Part shown: piece after piece, positions 33,138 through 41,631 of the stretch | Layout of the letters: every line of letters begins with the position of its first letter | Position numbering within the stretch: the first letter of the stretch is position 1 | NCBI GenBank assembly: GCA_027309085.1 | Contig: DAIDDL010000006.1 | Coordinates: 1-64,000 of the forward strand | Reading direction: 5' to 3' | Length of the DNA: 64,000 nucleotides | Origin: Sulfobacillus sp. | GTDB lineage: Bacteria > Bacillota > Sulfobacillia > Sulfobacillales > Sulfobacillaceae | The notes under the pieces: generated by a model | Seen by the model: the letters and a program-made list of their open reading frames with translations, nothing else | Databases searched by the model: none | What the model was told of the DNA's origin: nothing | Made by a program: the position numbers and the translations under genes

Positions 33138-34121
33138 TCATCGGCGACTTTCGGGCCATACTGCCGGGTTCAGGAGATCCGCCGGGGCCTTCCCTTCCGC
33201 AAGCGACCGGATATTGGTCCAGGCCCGGCGGGCCATGGCGCGCCGCGTCTCGACCGTGGCCGATCCGATATGGGGCAAAAGGACTACCCCGGGCAATCCC
33301 AATAAGGGGGAATCTGGCGACAGCGGCTCCTGTTCGAATACATCCAGCCCCGCTCCCGCAATGCGGTGTTCCGCGATGGCCAGGACCAGCGCCGACTCAT
33401 CCACGACCGGGCCCCGGGCGGTATTGATCACCACGGCGTTACGGCGCATCCTGGCAAGAGCGCTGGCATCCAGCATGTGGTAGGTAGAAGGTGACAAGGG
33501 CACATGCAGGGAAATAATGTCGGACTCCGCAGTGACTGTTTCCCAATCCACCTGGTGGACGCCATCGGGCAAGTCGGGCACGGTACGCCGGCTATAGACC
33601 TGCACGGCCATCCCAAAAGCCTGGGCGCGCCGCAGCACCGCGCCAGCTATCCGCCCAAATCCGATCAGCCCCAGGGTTTTCCCATAGAGTTCAGCGCCGA
33701 GAAAGCCATCGGGGGACCACCCCGTCCACAGACCCTGGCGCAAGTCGTCCTCGGCGGAGCGCATCCGGCGCAGCACCACCAGCATCAAGGCCATGGCCAG
33801 CTCCGCCGTGGACTCGGTCAGCACATCCGGGGTATTGGTCGCCAGAATTCCTTGGGCAGTGAGCGCCGGTAAATCCAGATTGTCGTAGCCCACCGCCATG
33901 TTGCTGACAATTCGCAGATGCGGGGCCTGGTCCAGGAATTCCTGGTCTATCCTTTCCGTCAGCATGCATAAGACCGCGTCGGCCTCATGGACCCATTTGA
34001 GCAAAATGGCGCGCGGAATTGTTCCCTCGCCGCGCCAGTGAGCCACGGTCATTTCAGGACGCTCCCGGCTGATCTGCTCCCGCACCTCCGCATCGATCCG
34101 GCCGGTTATCACCAAATGCAC
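33138..34121 (-). CDS. D-isomer-specific 2-hydroxyacid dehydrogenase (glyoxylate reductase-like)
   Basis: The 327-residue protein has the NAD motif LGLIGFGRIAGAVL, the catalytic Arg in VINTARGPVVDESAL, Glu in AGAGLDVFEQEP and His in LLPHIGSAT. The family reduces glyoxylate, hydroxypyruvate or related 2-oxoacids. I chose the GTG after GGGGAGGAAT rather than the track start 11 codons earlier. Exact substrate is not decidable. Confidence 0.9.
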   Translation of the reverse strand: MHLVITGRIDAEVREQISRERPEMTVAHWRGEGTIPRAILLKWVHEADAVLCMLTERIDQEFLDQAPHLRIVSNMAVGYDNLDLPALTAQGILATNTPDVLTESTAELAMALMLVVLRRMRSAEDDLRQGLWTGWSPDGFLGAELYGKTLGLIGFGRIAGAVLRRAQAFGMAVQVYSRRTVPDLPDGVHQVDWETVTAESDIISLHVPLSPSTYHMLDASALARMRRNAVVINTARGPVVDESALVLAIAEHRIAGAGLDVFEQEPLSPDSPLLGLPGVVLLPHIGSATVETRRAMARRAWTNIRSLAEGKAPADLLNPAVWPESRR

Positions 34122-34187
34122 AGAAATATTCCTCCCCTCACCGCATTCTCTCACCGTTCAGCCCTTAATTGCCGCAAAGAGCTCCTA

Positions 34188-34234
34188 CCCCGTACATTAC
34201 CACAGGCTCTTGGAGGACTGTGCGGGGTACGGGG
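34188..34234. repeat. Nested hairpin between two minus-strand genes
   Basis: CCCCGTAC/GTACGGGG encloses CACAG/CTGTG. There is no U-tract on either strand. It lies between the 3D-domain gene and the hydroxyacid dehydrogenase gene and may act on RNA stability or as a weak terminator. Confidence 0.4.
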
Positions 34235-34300
34235 AGAAATGTCGTGAGAGAAATTCTCAGAAGGGGGCCGGGACCGTATGGGAGACAAATTTTCACAAGA

Positions 34301-34975
34301 TCAGTGGTATGAGGCAGGGCGCGCAGTCAGGACATAGACTTTATGAAACTGGATGCCGTACCGGGAGACTTGAGAGGCGGGTTCTTGAAAGAACAAGTCA
34401 ATATGGTCCCCGATAATGGCGGACCCCGTGTCTACGGCCCGCGCTGGGCCGTACCCGTCGATGTACAGATAAGTCCCCAGAGGAATAATGTTCGGGTCCA
34501 CCGCCACGTCTCCCGGATGCAGAGGCAGCCCATCCCAGGCCGCCACCGCACCCGACGGCCCGTTCATGGAATACTGGCCGTTATAAGCCGTCGTCAGGAC
34601 AGAGAAGACGCGGTCATAGGTATAAGAGACGCCGCCAATGGAGATAGCGTGCACGGGAGCGGTGCCTAGCGCCACCACCTGCTCCACAGGCGCACTCACC
34701 ACCGTTGTCACGGACCCCACACAAAATTCTGTGCCGGGCCGCCCCGGTTGCAGCAACAACGTCTGGCCTTGCGGCAGCGTGCTGTCCGCCACGGTTTTCA
34801 CCGGATACGGGATCGTGGCGAAATGCAAAGATTCCTCCGCAAATCCGTGGGAGGACCACGGCCACTGGGCCATCCGGTTGGGCGGCGCCGTGCTTGCCTG
34901 CACGGGGGCACCGGGTACCGCGCCTGCCAGGATCAGGCTCTGGGCAATCACGCCTGCGGCCACCGCCCATTTCAT
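34301..34975 (-). CDS. Exported 3D-domain protein (possible wall hydrolase)
   Basis: From the ATG after GGGGGGGTGGTG the product has 224 residues. A signal peptide is visible (MKWAVAAGVIAQSLILAGAV). A G5-like stretch (about 75-110) is followed by a C-terminal 3D domain with its three aspartates in VAVDPNIIPLGTYLYIDG, ARAVDTGSAI and DHIDLFF. This fold is shared with MltA-type lytic enzymes and YabE/YuiC stationary-phase proteins. It probably acts on peptidoglycan outside the membrane. Confidence 0.82.
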   Translation of the reverse strand: MKWAVAAGVIAQSLILAGAVPGAPVQASTAPPNRMAQWPWSSHGFAEESLHFATIPYPVKTVADSTLPQGQTLLLQPGRPGTEFCVGSVTTVVSAPVEQVVALGTAPVHAISIGGVSYTYDRVFSVLTTAYNGQYSMNGPSGAVAAWDGLPLHPGDVAVDPNIIPLGTYLYIDGYGPARAVDTGSAIIGDHIDLFFQEPASQVSRYGIQFHKVYVLTARPASYH

Positions 34976-35370
34976 GCGCACCACCCCCCCTTCATTTGCG
35001 ATCATTTTCAATTGCGATCATTAGAATTCCCCGGAGCCCGTATTTCATGCTCTGCCGCACTCTGAAAGCCGCGCCATCAGGAAAAACACCCGGTGACCCA
35101 GCGGGTTGGCCCGGATGGCTAGACATCTCCAAACGTTTGTTCCACAATAAGATTGTAGGGATGGAGCAGTCCGAATCGGTGCCCAGGGTTAGGTGGCGGG
35201 AGATTTCATTTGAGACCTACCTACGCCTTAAGAAGTGTGCTGCGCGGTCATGAGGGCTCTATGGGCCAAAGCTGTCCTATTGGCAACAGGAGGAGTGCCG
35301 GCAGAAATCCCGGAAAGAAATTCCGGGGCGGGTTTCACCCGTCCTATACGATACGGGCTGATTGAGGCGC
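34976..35370. other. Long leader region upstream of the 3D-domain gene
   Basis: No gene is visible. On the minus strand a hairpin ACCCG/CGGGT followed by GTTTTT (about 35085-35112) could terminate or attenuate transcription coming from the tRNA side. A CCGGAA/TTCCGG hairpin lies near 35312-35330. I looked for a c-di-AMP riboswitch, common before such genes, and did not find its core. Confidence 0.5.
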
Positions 35371-35404
35371 AAAAATAAAATAACCCCGCATTCGTAGCGG
35401 GACT
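35371..35404 (-). terminator. Terminator after the first tRNA-Phe
   Basis: CCCGC/GCGGG stem followed by GTTATTTTATTTTT on the minus strand. Confidence 0.75.
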
Positions 35405-35414
35405 GCGTTTTTAA

Positions 35415-35490
<76 letters not shown>

Positions 35491-35494
35491 GTTA

Positions 35495-35574
35495 TGGCGG
35501 AGGCGACGGGATTCGAACCCGTGGTCTCATGCGTGACAGGCATGCGTGTTGGGCCAACTACACCACGCCTCCGC
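35495..35574 (-). tRNA. tRNA-Asp (GTC), copy 1
   Basis: Anticodon loop CTGTCAC within CATGC/GCATG, encoded CCA. Sequence identical by eye to copy 2. Confidence 0.95.
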
Positions 35575-35586
35575 TTCAACTTTTTA

Positions 35587-35615
35587 ATTATCCTAAAATT
35601 ATCGGCATTTGTCAA
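35587..35615 (-). promoter_or_regulatory. Promoter of the Asp-Phe tRNA pair
   Basis: Perfect TTGACA, 17-base spacer and GATAAT, 12 bases upstream of tRNA-Asp copy 1. Confidence 0.85.
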
Positions 35616-35743
35616 GCTATATTTCAATATCCATGCGGTTGGTATAGTCCGCTCCGGAAGCAATATTTCCAACCTGCCCAAACTTCTGAGGGCAATAGGG
35701 ATTCGATTCCTCTGAGTCAGTTCCCCTACGATTGACACTGCCA

Positions 35744-35911
35744 CTAGGGAGCCTCAGCCGCATCCATATATGAGAGCGGGTCAATCGCCGGAATGTCGAA
35801 CATGGGCTCCGCACACGCCCCAGCTTCCCCCAATAGGCGCGGCACCGGGGGGAAAACCTCAGTGCGCCCGGTGAAGTCCAAGGTTCGCTCTCGCTCCCTA
35901 TTATATTTCAT
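35744..35911 (-). CDS. Possible small protein between tRNA clusters (55 aa)
   Basis: The ORF starts MKYNRERERTLDFTGRTEVF and ends YMDAAEAP. GGGAAGG lies about nine bases before the ATG. It has no membrane segment and I do not recognise it. It could be a chance ORF in the duplicated tRNA region. Confidence 0.3.
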   Translation of the reverse strand: MKYNRERERTLDFTGRTEVFPPVPRLLGEAGACAEPMFDIPAIDPLSYMDAAEAP

Positions 35912-35941
35912 TGGCCACGGGCCTTCCCGCGTCACAAAAAA

Positions 35942-35970
35942 GAAAAAACCCTGCATCGGTTTGCAGGGTC
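35942..35970 (-). terminator. Terminator of the Val-Asp-Phe tRNA cluster
   Basis: 8-bp perfect stem ACCCTGCA/TGCAGGGT followed by TTTTTTC on the minus strand. Confidence 0.88.
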
Positions 35971-35982
35971 TAAAATTTTTTA

Positions 35983-36058
<76 letters not shown>

Positions 36059-36063
36059 ATATA

Positions 36064-36143
36064 TGGCGGAGGCGACGGGATTCGAACCCGTGGTCTCATG
36101 CGTGACAGGCATGCGTGTTGGGCCAACTACACCACGCCTCCGC
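36064..36143 (-). tRNA. tRNA-Asp (GTC), copy 2
   Basis: Same sequence as copy 1 by eye, anticodon loop CTGTCAC, encoded CCA. Confidence 0.95.
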
Positions 36144-36158
36144 TGGCTCTTACGCGAC

Positions 36159-36233
36159 TGGTAGGCGGAACAGGTCTCGAACCTGTGACCCCCTGCGTGT
36201 AAAGCAGGTGCTCTACCGCTGAGCTATCCGCCC
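36159..36233 (-). tRNA. tRNA-Val (TAC)
   Basis: Anticodon loop TTTACAC, acceptor GGGCGGA/TCCGCCT, encoded CCA. First gene of the second cluster. Confidence 0.95.
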
Positions 36234-36255
36234 GCTCCCGTAAGAAGCGTTTTTT

Positions 36256-36284
36256 ATTATACATGCCGGGCCAGAGAATTGCAA
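36256..36284 (-). promoter_or_regulatory. Promoter of the Val-Asp-Phe tRNA cluster
   Basis: TTGCAA, 17-base spacer and perfect TATAAT, about 22 bases upstream of tRNA-Val. Confidence 0.85.
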
Positions 36285-36313
36285 CACCCAATATCCTTTC
36301 CTGTGCGTCGCCG

Positions 36314-37348
36314 TTACGAGGCGCCGTTCACCCACCAGGCGTAAGTCCCCATGTGGGAGCCGCCGGGAACAGTCACCAGCACCCAGTGCTCGCCCACGAA
36401 TCCCAATAGATGGTACTCCGCCACATTTTCAAAAGGCATCCGGATATCCAGAGCCCGGTGGCGTCCATACAGCATCAAGTGCCAAATCCCCTGATTGGTC
36501 TGGCCTAAAGTCGCCGCCATGTCGCCTTGGCTGGAAAACCGCGGCAGCCCCACCCACTTGACGTGGGACGGCAGAGGGTACTGGGCCGTATGGCCAGAGT
36601 GCCACAGGACCACATGGGTGGAAGACAGTCCCAATGCCGTGGCATGGTGGCGGGAAACCCGCACGTGACTGAGGTGCGGCAGCGGTACCAGGCCGTGCCC
36701 CTGCCACAGCACCGACCCGTCTGCCAGCGCCGCCACGACAGTCTGGTCGCGGGTCACGCCAAAATTCACGATATCTTGGGCGGATTGCGGAATAATCGCG
36801 GGGGACAGCCTATTATCGCGATTCCACATATAAATGCCCCAGCCGCCGGCTCCTTGACTCAACACGGCTGCGCTTTCGGCGTCAGCAGCCCACACGACCT
36901 GATCCGTTTTCCGCAGAGTGCCGCTCACCGTCCGCATGGGGGAAATCACGGGCTGGGTAAAGTACAGGCGCTGGGTGCCGCTGTCAATCCACAGCGCACT
37001 GGACCCATTGGGTGCAGGATACAAGGCCCCGCCGATTCCTAGCAGAGCGCGCCTTCCGGACGTCATGGCTACACGCCAAACTCCTGCGCCCGAGGGCTCT
37101 GGGACATCTTCCCAGGACAGAGGCTGGGGCGGCTCCGCGGCAATATGAATGCCCGTCGCTGTCAGCTTCATGGATGTCTGAGGAGTGACCAGGTAAAACT
37201 GGCCATTTTGTTCTGCCAGGCCGCCAGGGCTGGCACTGACCGTCAGCCAGCTTGAGGTCTGGACCTGGTGGGATGCGGGAACCTTGGCAATGTATATCTG
37301 CAGCACTGCAAACATTAAAAGCAGAAAAACCGAAACGGGACGTTTCAT
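36314..37348 (-). CDS. Unidentified exported protein, possibly a beta-propeller
   Basis: From the ATG after AAGGAGGAAT the product has 344 residues. The N-terminus is a signal peptide or anchor (MKRPVSVFLLLMFAVLQIYI). The rest is rich in beta-strand-like repeats spaced about 40-45 residues, such as DQVVWAADAESAAVLSQGAG and DQTVVAALADGSVLWQGHG, which suggests a propeller fold outside the cell. I find no catalytic motif. It stands alone between the tRNA cluster and etfA. Confidence 0.65.
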   Translation of the reverse strand: MKRPVSVFLLLMFAVLQIYIAKVPASHQVQTSSWLTVSASPGGLAEQNGQFYLVTPQTSMKLTATGIHIAAEPPQPLSWEDVPEPSGAGVWRVAMTSGRRALLGIGGALYPAPNGSSALWIDSGTQRLYFTQPVISPMRTVSGTLRKTDQVVWAADAESAAVLSQGAGGWGIYMWNRDNRLSPAIIPQSAQDIVNFGVTRDQTVVAALADGSVLWQGHGLVPLPHLSHVRVSRHHATALGLSSTHVVLWHSGHTAQYPLPSHVKWVGLPRFSSQGDMAATLGQTNQGIWHLMLYGRHRALDIRMPFENVAEYHLLGFVGEHWVLVTVPGGSHMGTYAWWVNGAS

Positions 37349-37415
37349 AGGGATATTCCTCCTTGGCGCCTTCTCCATATCCCTATGCCCGTCCCACTGT
37401 TTTATGCGGTGTGAT

Positions 37416-38393
37416 CTATTGCTGAGCTTTGACCGTTTTAATCTCTTCGGTCAACCGCGGCACTACCTGGAATAAATCGCCTACGATGCCGTAGTTGGCG
37501 ACTTTGAAAATGGGAGCTTCAGGATCACTATTAATCGCGACAATGTACTTGGATCCCGAGATACCGGCCAGGTGCTGGATAGCTCCTGAGATCCCCACGG
37601 CAAAATATACAGTCGGGCTGACCACTTTGCCTGTCTGTCCAATATGGTAGGAATGCGGCACCCAGCCTTCGTCAGCAACGGGTCTGGAAGACCCCACCGC
37701 GGCGCCCAGAGCCTGCGCCATGTCATCGAGCAGCTTAAAGTTCTCGGGCGCCTTGATGCCCCGGCCGCCCGACACGATGATATCCGCCTCGGTCAGTTCC
37801 AAAACCCCGCCCTGTGCCTCATTGCGTTCTACAACCACGGCCTGGAATGCTGCGCTGTCCACAGCCGGGGCAATATTCAAAATCTCCGGAGTGGCCGGCG
37901 CAGGCACCGCCGCATTGACATTGGGACGCAGGGAGAACATCTGCACGGGAGTGTTGACCGTGACCTCCGCCAGCGCCTTGCCCGCATAAACAGGACGCAC
38001 GGCCTTGACCCGGCCGTCCTCCCCGGCTTCCAGGTGCAGGCAATCCGTGGCCAGCCCGGCCTTGAGCACCCCGGCCAGGCGCGCCGACAAGTCTTTGCCC
38101 CAGGCCGTAGCGGGGAACAGAATCACATCGGGACCAAGCTCCGGCACCGCCTCGGCAATAGCCGCCGCAAACCCGTCAGAGCTATACCGCGCATACGCAT
38201 CCCCGTCCCAGAACAACACCTGTTCTGCGCCGTATTCGGCCAATTTGGCCAGGGTGTTCCGGGCGTCTTTGCCGAACGTCAGGGCCGTGACGGGACCGTC
38301 CCCAAGTGAACGGGCCACAGTCAGCATTTCCAGAACGACGTGGCGAATTTCGCCATTATTTTGATCGAAGATCACAAGCACGCCTTTAGCCAT
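37416..38393 (-). CDS. etfA: Electron transfer flavoprotein alpha subunit
   Basis: At 325 residues it has the C-terminal FAD domain with [53 protein letters not shown] and NSDPEAPIF. EtfAB accepts electrons from acyl-CoA dehydrogenases and passes them to a membrane quinone oxidoreductase; a FadF-type partner is encoded at 56.5-58.5 kb. It lies 12 bases after etfB. Confidence 0.96.
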   Translation of the reverse strand: MAKGVLVIFDQNNGEIRHVVLEMLTVARSLGDGPVTALTFGKDARNTLAKLAEYGAEQVLFWDGDAYARYSSDGFAAAIAEAVPELGPDVILFPATAWGKDLSARLAGVLKAGLATDCLHLEAGEDGRVKAVRPVYAGKALAEVTVNTPVQMFSLRPNVNAAVPAPATPEILNIAPAVDSAAFQAVVVERNEAQGGVLELTEADIIVSGGRGIKAPENFKLLDDMAQALGAAVGSSRPVADEGWVPHSYHIGQTGKVVSPTVYFAVGISGAIQHLAGISGSKYIVAINSDPEAPIFKVANYGIVGDLFQVVPRLTEEIKTVKAQQ

Positions 38394-38405
38394 GATGAAT
38401 CCCTC

Positions 38406-39173
38406 CTATAAAACTTTTGCCTCGCTGTGCAGCAGGCGGACCAGCTCTTTAGCGGTTTCTTCCGGCTCCCCGCTGAGAATCGTGGGTTCCGGACGTTCGG
38501 GCGGCGCAAACAGACGGTTCACGGTCACCCGGGGATCGAGCGCCAGGGATAGGGAGTCCATGCTGACTCTGCGCACTTCTTTTTTCTTGGCCTTCATGAT
38601 ATTCGGCAATGTCGGATACCGGGGCTCGTTCAGCCCCCGCTGAGCCGTCACGACGGCAGGATAAGGCAGTTCCACAATTTCGGTGGCGCCTTCCAATTCC
38701 CTTTCCGCCCGCAGCCGGTGTCCGGCTTCATCCACCTCTAGTTTCAGCACCACCGTCACCTGCGGCAGACCCAGATTCGCCGCAATCATCGGGCCCACCT
38801 GGGCGGAATCATCATCCACCGCCTGTTTGCCGGTGAGAATCAAGTCAAATCCTTCCTCGCCGCAGACGGCCGCGAGCGCTGTGGCCGCCGCAGCCGGGTC
38901 GACGGCCGCGTCTGTGCTGATGACCACAGCCCGGTCAGCTCCCATCGCCAGCGACTGGCGCACCGCCTCTTCCACCCGGCTGGGGCCTAAGGCCACAATC
39001 ACCACTTCCCCGCCCTGCTTCTCTTTAATCCGCAGCGCTTCTTCGATGGCAAATTCATCATAAGGATTAATGACCCACTTAATCCCGTCCTCCTGAATCC
39101 CCTGCCCGTCGGCTCGAATTTGAATCTTGGTTGCCGTATCCGGGACCTGTTTAACCGTCACCAAAATTTTCAT
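38406..39173 (-). CDS. etfB: Electron transfer flavoprotein beta subunit
   Basis: This 255-residue protein begins MKILVTVKQVPDTATKIQIR and has the AMP-binding ETF beta signature (VTAQRGLNEPRYPTLPNIMKAKKKE). Unlike its neighbours it has no ribosome site: the bases before the ATG are CCCGCGCAACTAG. These bases are the end of the inserted iscB-type element, which stops about six bases before the start codon. Translation may depend on coupling to the iscB remnant, whose stop is 25 bases upstream, or be weak. Confidence 0.95.
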   Translation of the reverse strand: MKILVTVKQVPDTATKIQIRADGQGIQEDGIKWVINPYDEFAIEEALRIKEKQGGEVVIVALGPSRVEEAVRQSLAMGADRAVVISTDAAVDPAAAATALAAVCGEEGFDLILTGKQAVDDDSAQVGPMIAANLGLPQVTVVLKLEVDEAGHRLRAERELEGATEIVELPYPAVVTAQRGLNEPRYPTLPNIMKAKKKEVRRVSMDSLSLALDPRVTVNRLFAPPERPEPTILSGEPEETAKELVRLLHSEAKVL

Positions 39174-39198
39174 CTAGTTGCGCGGGAAACCCCGGCGT

Positions 39199-39650
39199 TC
39201 AGGCCGGGAGGGATAGCGCGGCAGACGCCGGCTGCCCTCTTCCCGCTCCTCCTTTCGTTTGTAGAGCGATTTGTGTCCACGCATACCCATAGCCATCTGC
39301 CCGTTGAATGAGGGCACAGAAGCGATGGGAGATCCCTTGAACGAGTCTTAAAGTCGTTTGGATGTTGAAGCGACCGCTAGCCCGTATCGCGACACGTCCC
39401 ACGTAACTCCCGAATTTCTGGCCTGTCGTGACGACGACTCTCACCAGGTCTCCCGTCTGAAATCCAAAGGCCCGCTTGATCGGGTGAGATACCCCCGCGG
39501 AAAGCCCTGCTTCGTGAGGCGCGTGCGTTGATAACGGCCCCGTCCCGTCGCGGTGACGCGGAGCACAGGCTGAGACCAGATGTCAAGGACATCAACATGT
39601 CCCACGCAGGCGGCATCCAGACAGTGACTTTCTCCTTCCCCCTTACGGGG
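39199..39650 (-). pseudogene. iscB C-terminal remnant
   Basis: Reading resumes at CLDAACVGH, the end of the RuvC-III motif of IscB, and continues through TRLTKQGFPRGYLTR. After a one-base frameshift near 39447 it goes on as GFQTGDLVRVVV, GSYVGRVAIRASGRFNIQT and VQGISHRFCALIQRADGYGY. These are hallmark IscB C-terminal sequences. The bridge helix, RuvC-I/II and HNH domains are absent, so it cannot cut DNA. Confidence 0.85.
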
Positions 39651-39895
39651 CTTGTGGCGCGAGCCTCGCGGCCCGGCTCCCCTCGGGAATGTCTGCAACC
39701 GGCTCTCACCTTACGGTGACGACGGAAACCTTCGGCGCTTTCCCTTTCGCCCACATGAGTCCCGCCTTCCAGTGTCCGGGACTGAGGAAGCATCCTGGAG
39801 TGGGTCGGGGCGACCTGCTGCAAACAGAGCAGATTGACGACAGCTTTCCCTGGTCAACCCAGCCTGTGTTCACAAGCTCCGCCCTTCAGGGCGGG
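39650..39895 (-). ncRNA. omega RNA (HEARO-like) upstream of the iscB remnant
   Basis: On the minus strand a GC hairpin is followed by GCTTGTGAACACAGGCTGGG, a GACCCACTCCAGGATGCTTC segment, CCTCAGTCCCGGACACTGGA and GGCGGGACTC. These match in order the ACAGGCTGAG...CCCAGTCCCCGGAACTG layout I recall for IscB omega RNAs. The sequence is well conserved although iscB itself is truncated. The guide would be the flanking bases upstream (about GAATGCCGTCAACTA). Confidence 0.75.
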
Positions 39896-39948
39896 GTAGT
39901 TGACGGCATTCTCTCCCTTTTGCTCCCCTTGTAGTCACCCTGCCAGCC

Positions 39949-41331
39949 TTAAAGGGTCTCTTGAAGGGCCATCACTATAGTATCAATCAACAGAGATTCT
40001 TGACTAGGGAAAATTGTGCGCAGATCAAAAATTACAGATCCGTGGCTTATGCGGGCAATCACGGGCGGGTTGCCCAAACGCAGCCGCTGTTCGAGGCGCT
40101 GGGCGCCGTGAGCGTCTTCCGGGGTAATCCGGAGCACGCAGGAGGGAATTTGCGTGCCGGGCATAGACCCGCCCCCAATCTGCGCAAATCCTGGAGCAGT
40201 GTCGACCGCCACAGGAGCCAGAACACGCCCGCGCACTCTGGCGGCCAGTTCGGCCGCCCGCTCCTGCACAGAGTCCAGCGTCTCCGACATCATTTTCCAC
40301 AGGGGCAATTCCTGCGACCGCCCCTCCAGGTACCAGCGGATTGTCCATTCCAATGCGGTCAAGGTCATTTTGTCTACCCGCACCGCCCGGGCCAGGGGAT
40401 ATTTCTTCAACCGGTCGATGATAGGGGCTTTTCCCACAATAATTCCTGCCTGCGGCCCGCCTAACAGCTTGTCCCCGGAAAAGGTCACAATGTCTACCCC
40501 AGCTTGCACCACTTCCCTGACACTGGGTTCCACCACCCCATCCAGACGGAGTGGGTCAATGACTCCGCTGCCCAAATCTTCCATAACGGGAAGGCCTTTC
40601 TCGCGGCCAATTTTCACGAGCTCCGCCGTCGAGAGTCCCTCGGTGAAGCCGACAACCCGGAAGTTGGACTGGTGCACCTTGAGGAGCAGGCCCGTCTCCA
40701 GGTTGATGGCGCCGGTGTAGTCCCGCGCGTGTGTCTTGTTGGTGGCGCCCACTTCGCGCAGCACGGCCCCCGACAGAGCCATCACCTCGGGAATGCGGAA
40801 TGACCCCCCGATCTCCACCAGCTCTCCGCGCGACACAATCACTTCGCGGCCGCGGGCCAGAGCTGACAAGGCCATCAGCACCGCGGCAGCATTGTTGTTC
40901 ACCACCATCGCGGCCTCTGCTCCCACCAATTCCGCCAGCACGCGCGCGACGTGGTCATGGCGGGATCCCCGGTGTCCAGACTCCACATCGTACTCCAGGG
41001 TAGAGTACTGGGTGGACACCCGGCTGACGGCCTCCATGATTTCGGCGGGAAGGGGCGACCGGCCCAAGTTGGTATGGATCATCACCCCGGTCGCATTAAT
41101 GACAGGCACCAGGCTCGGCAGAGCCAGCTGGCGGGCCTCAGCCAAGACCTGCTCCACGACAGCGGCCAGTGGCGGCGGGGTCTCTCCCCGTCCGGCTTGG
41201 TCCCGCAAATCCAGGAGGGTGCGCTCAATGGCGCGCTGAATCCAGTAGCCTGCCACGGGAAGCGGTGAGGGCATGGATTGCCATATTTTTTGTACGGCGG
41301 GGATTTTTCTGCGGATATCCGGCCCTTGCAT
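39949..41331 (-). CDS. selA: L-seryl-tRNA(Sec) selenium transferase SelA
   Basis: The 460-residue PLP enzyme has the catalytic Lys in DIVTFSGDKLLGGPQAGII and family motifs NATGVMIHTNLGRSPL and YSTLEYDVESGHRGSRHDH. SelA converts Ser-tRNA(Sec) to Sec-tRNA(Sec) using selenophosphate. selB, selC and selD are not in the window. I chose the ATG of MQGPDIRRKIPAVQKIWQ. A perfect hairpin sits just upstream of its weak AGGAG. Confidence 0.93.
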   Translation of the reverse strand: MQGPDIRRKIPAVQKIWQSMPSPLPVAGYWIQRAIERTLLDLRDQAGRGETPPPLAAVVEQVLAEARQLALPSLVPVINATGVMIHTNLGRSPLPAEIMEAVSRVSTQYSTLEYDVESGHRGSRHDHVARVLAELVGAEAAMVVNNNAAAVLMALSALARGREVIVSRGELVEIGGSFRIPEVMALSGAVLREVGATNKTHARDYTGAINLETGLLLKVHQSNFRVVGFTEGLSTAELVKIGREKGLPVMEDLGSGVIDPLRLDGVVEPSVREVVQAGVDIVTFSGDKLLGGPQAGIIVGKAPIIDRLKKYPLARAVRVDKMTLTALEWTIRWYLEGRSQELPLWKMMSETLDSVQERAAELAARVRGRVLAPVAVDTAPGFAQIGGGSMPGTQIPSCVLRITPEDAHGAQRLEQRLRLGNPPVIARISHGSVIFDLRTIFPSQESLLIDTIVMALQETL

Positions 41332-41353
41332 GATTACTGCAACACTCCTAAGA

Positions 41354-41379
41354 CAGGGCCACACGGTTGTGGCCCTGTT
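41354..41379 (-). repeat. Perfect hairpin upstream of selA
   Basis: ACAGGGCCACA pairs with TGTGGCCCTGT around an ACCG/CGGT loop. On the minus strand it ends CTTAG without a U-tract and immediately precedes the selA ribosome site; on the plus strand it is followed by TTTGT. It lies between the 58-codon ORF and selA. Confidence 0.7.
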
Positions 41380-41385
41380 TGTCAG

Positions 41386-41562
41386 TTAATGCTTCCTGCT
41401 GTCTTGGTTCACAGACGGCGGCGCGGCTGGGCCAATGAGGCCCAGAGACGAGTCGATCACCACATAGCCTTGCGAGTCGAATAGATCATCGGCGTTCATG
41501 TCGTACAGCAACACGGCTTCATTGCGCACCCGTGCGGGTCCGCGCCGGGAAACGGCTTCCAT
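41386..41562 (-). CDS. Unidentified 58-aa protein
   Basis: The ORF has a strong GAGGAGGGG seven bases before the ATG, but is too short for the track. It starts MEAVSRRGPARVRNEAVLLY and contains DMNADDLFDSQGYVVIDSSL. There is no membrane segment. It sits between hemB and selA, and a perfect hairpin follows its stop. I do not recognise a family. Confidence 0.6.
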   Translation of the reverse strand: MEAVSRRGPARVRNEAVLLYDMNADDLFDSQGYVVIDSSLGLIGPAAPPSVNQDSRKH

Positions 41563-41631
41563 AAAACCCCTCCTCTCGCACTCCCAAAAAGGACGGCATA
41601 AGTCCCAACCCTATTGTACCCCTGAGACCAC

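Larger units (their letters stand above)
39180..39905 (-). mobile_element. IS200/IS605-group (ISC/IscB-type) non-autonomous element
   Basis: The element lies between selA and etfB. Its right end is the hairpin CCCGGCCTGAACGCCGGGG followed by TTTCCCGCGCAAC, typical for this group. Its left end is a CCCCGCCCTGAAGGGCGG hairpin. In between are an omega RNA-like segment and the last part of iscB. No TnpA transposase is present and iscB lacks its catalytic domains, so it can move only with help in trans. Confidence 0.8.

Noticed and set aside
35012-35370. c-di-AMP (ydaO) riboswitch before the 3D-domain gene
   Set aside because: The region has hairpins but I could not find the conserved ydaO core segments in order.
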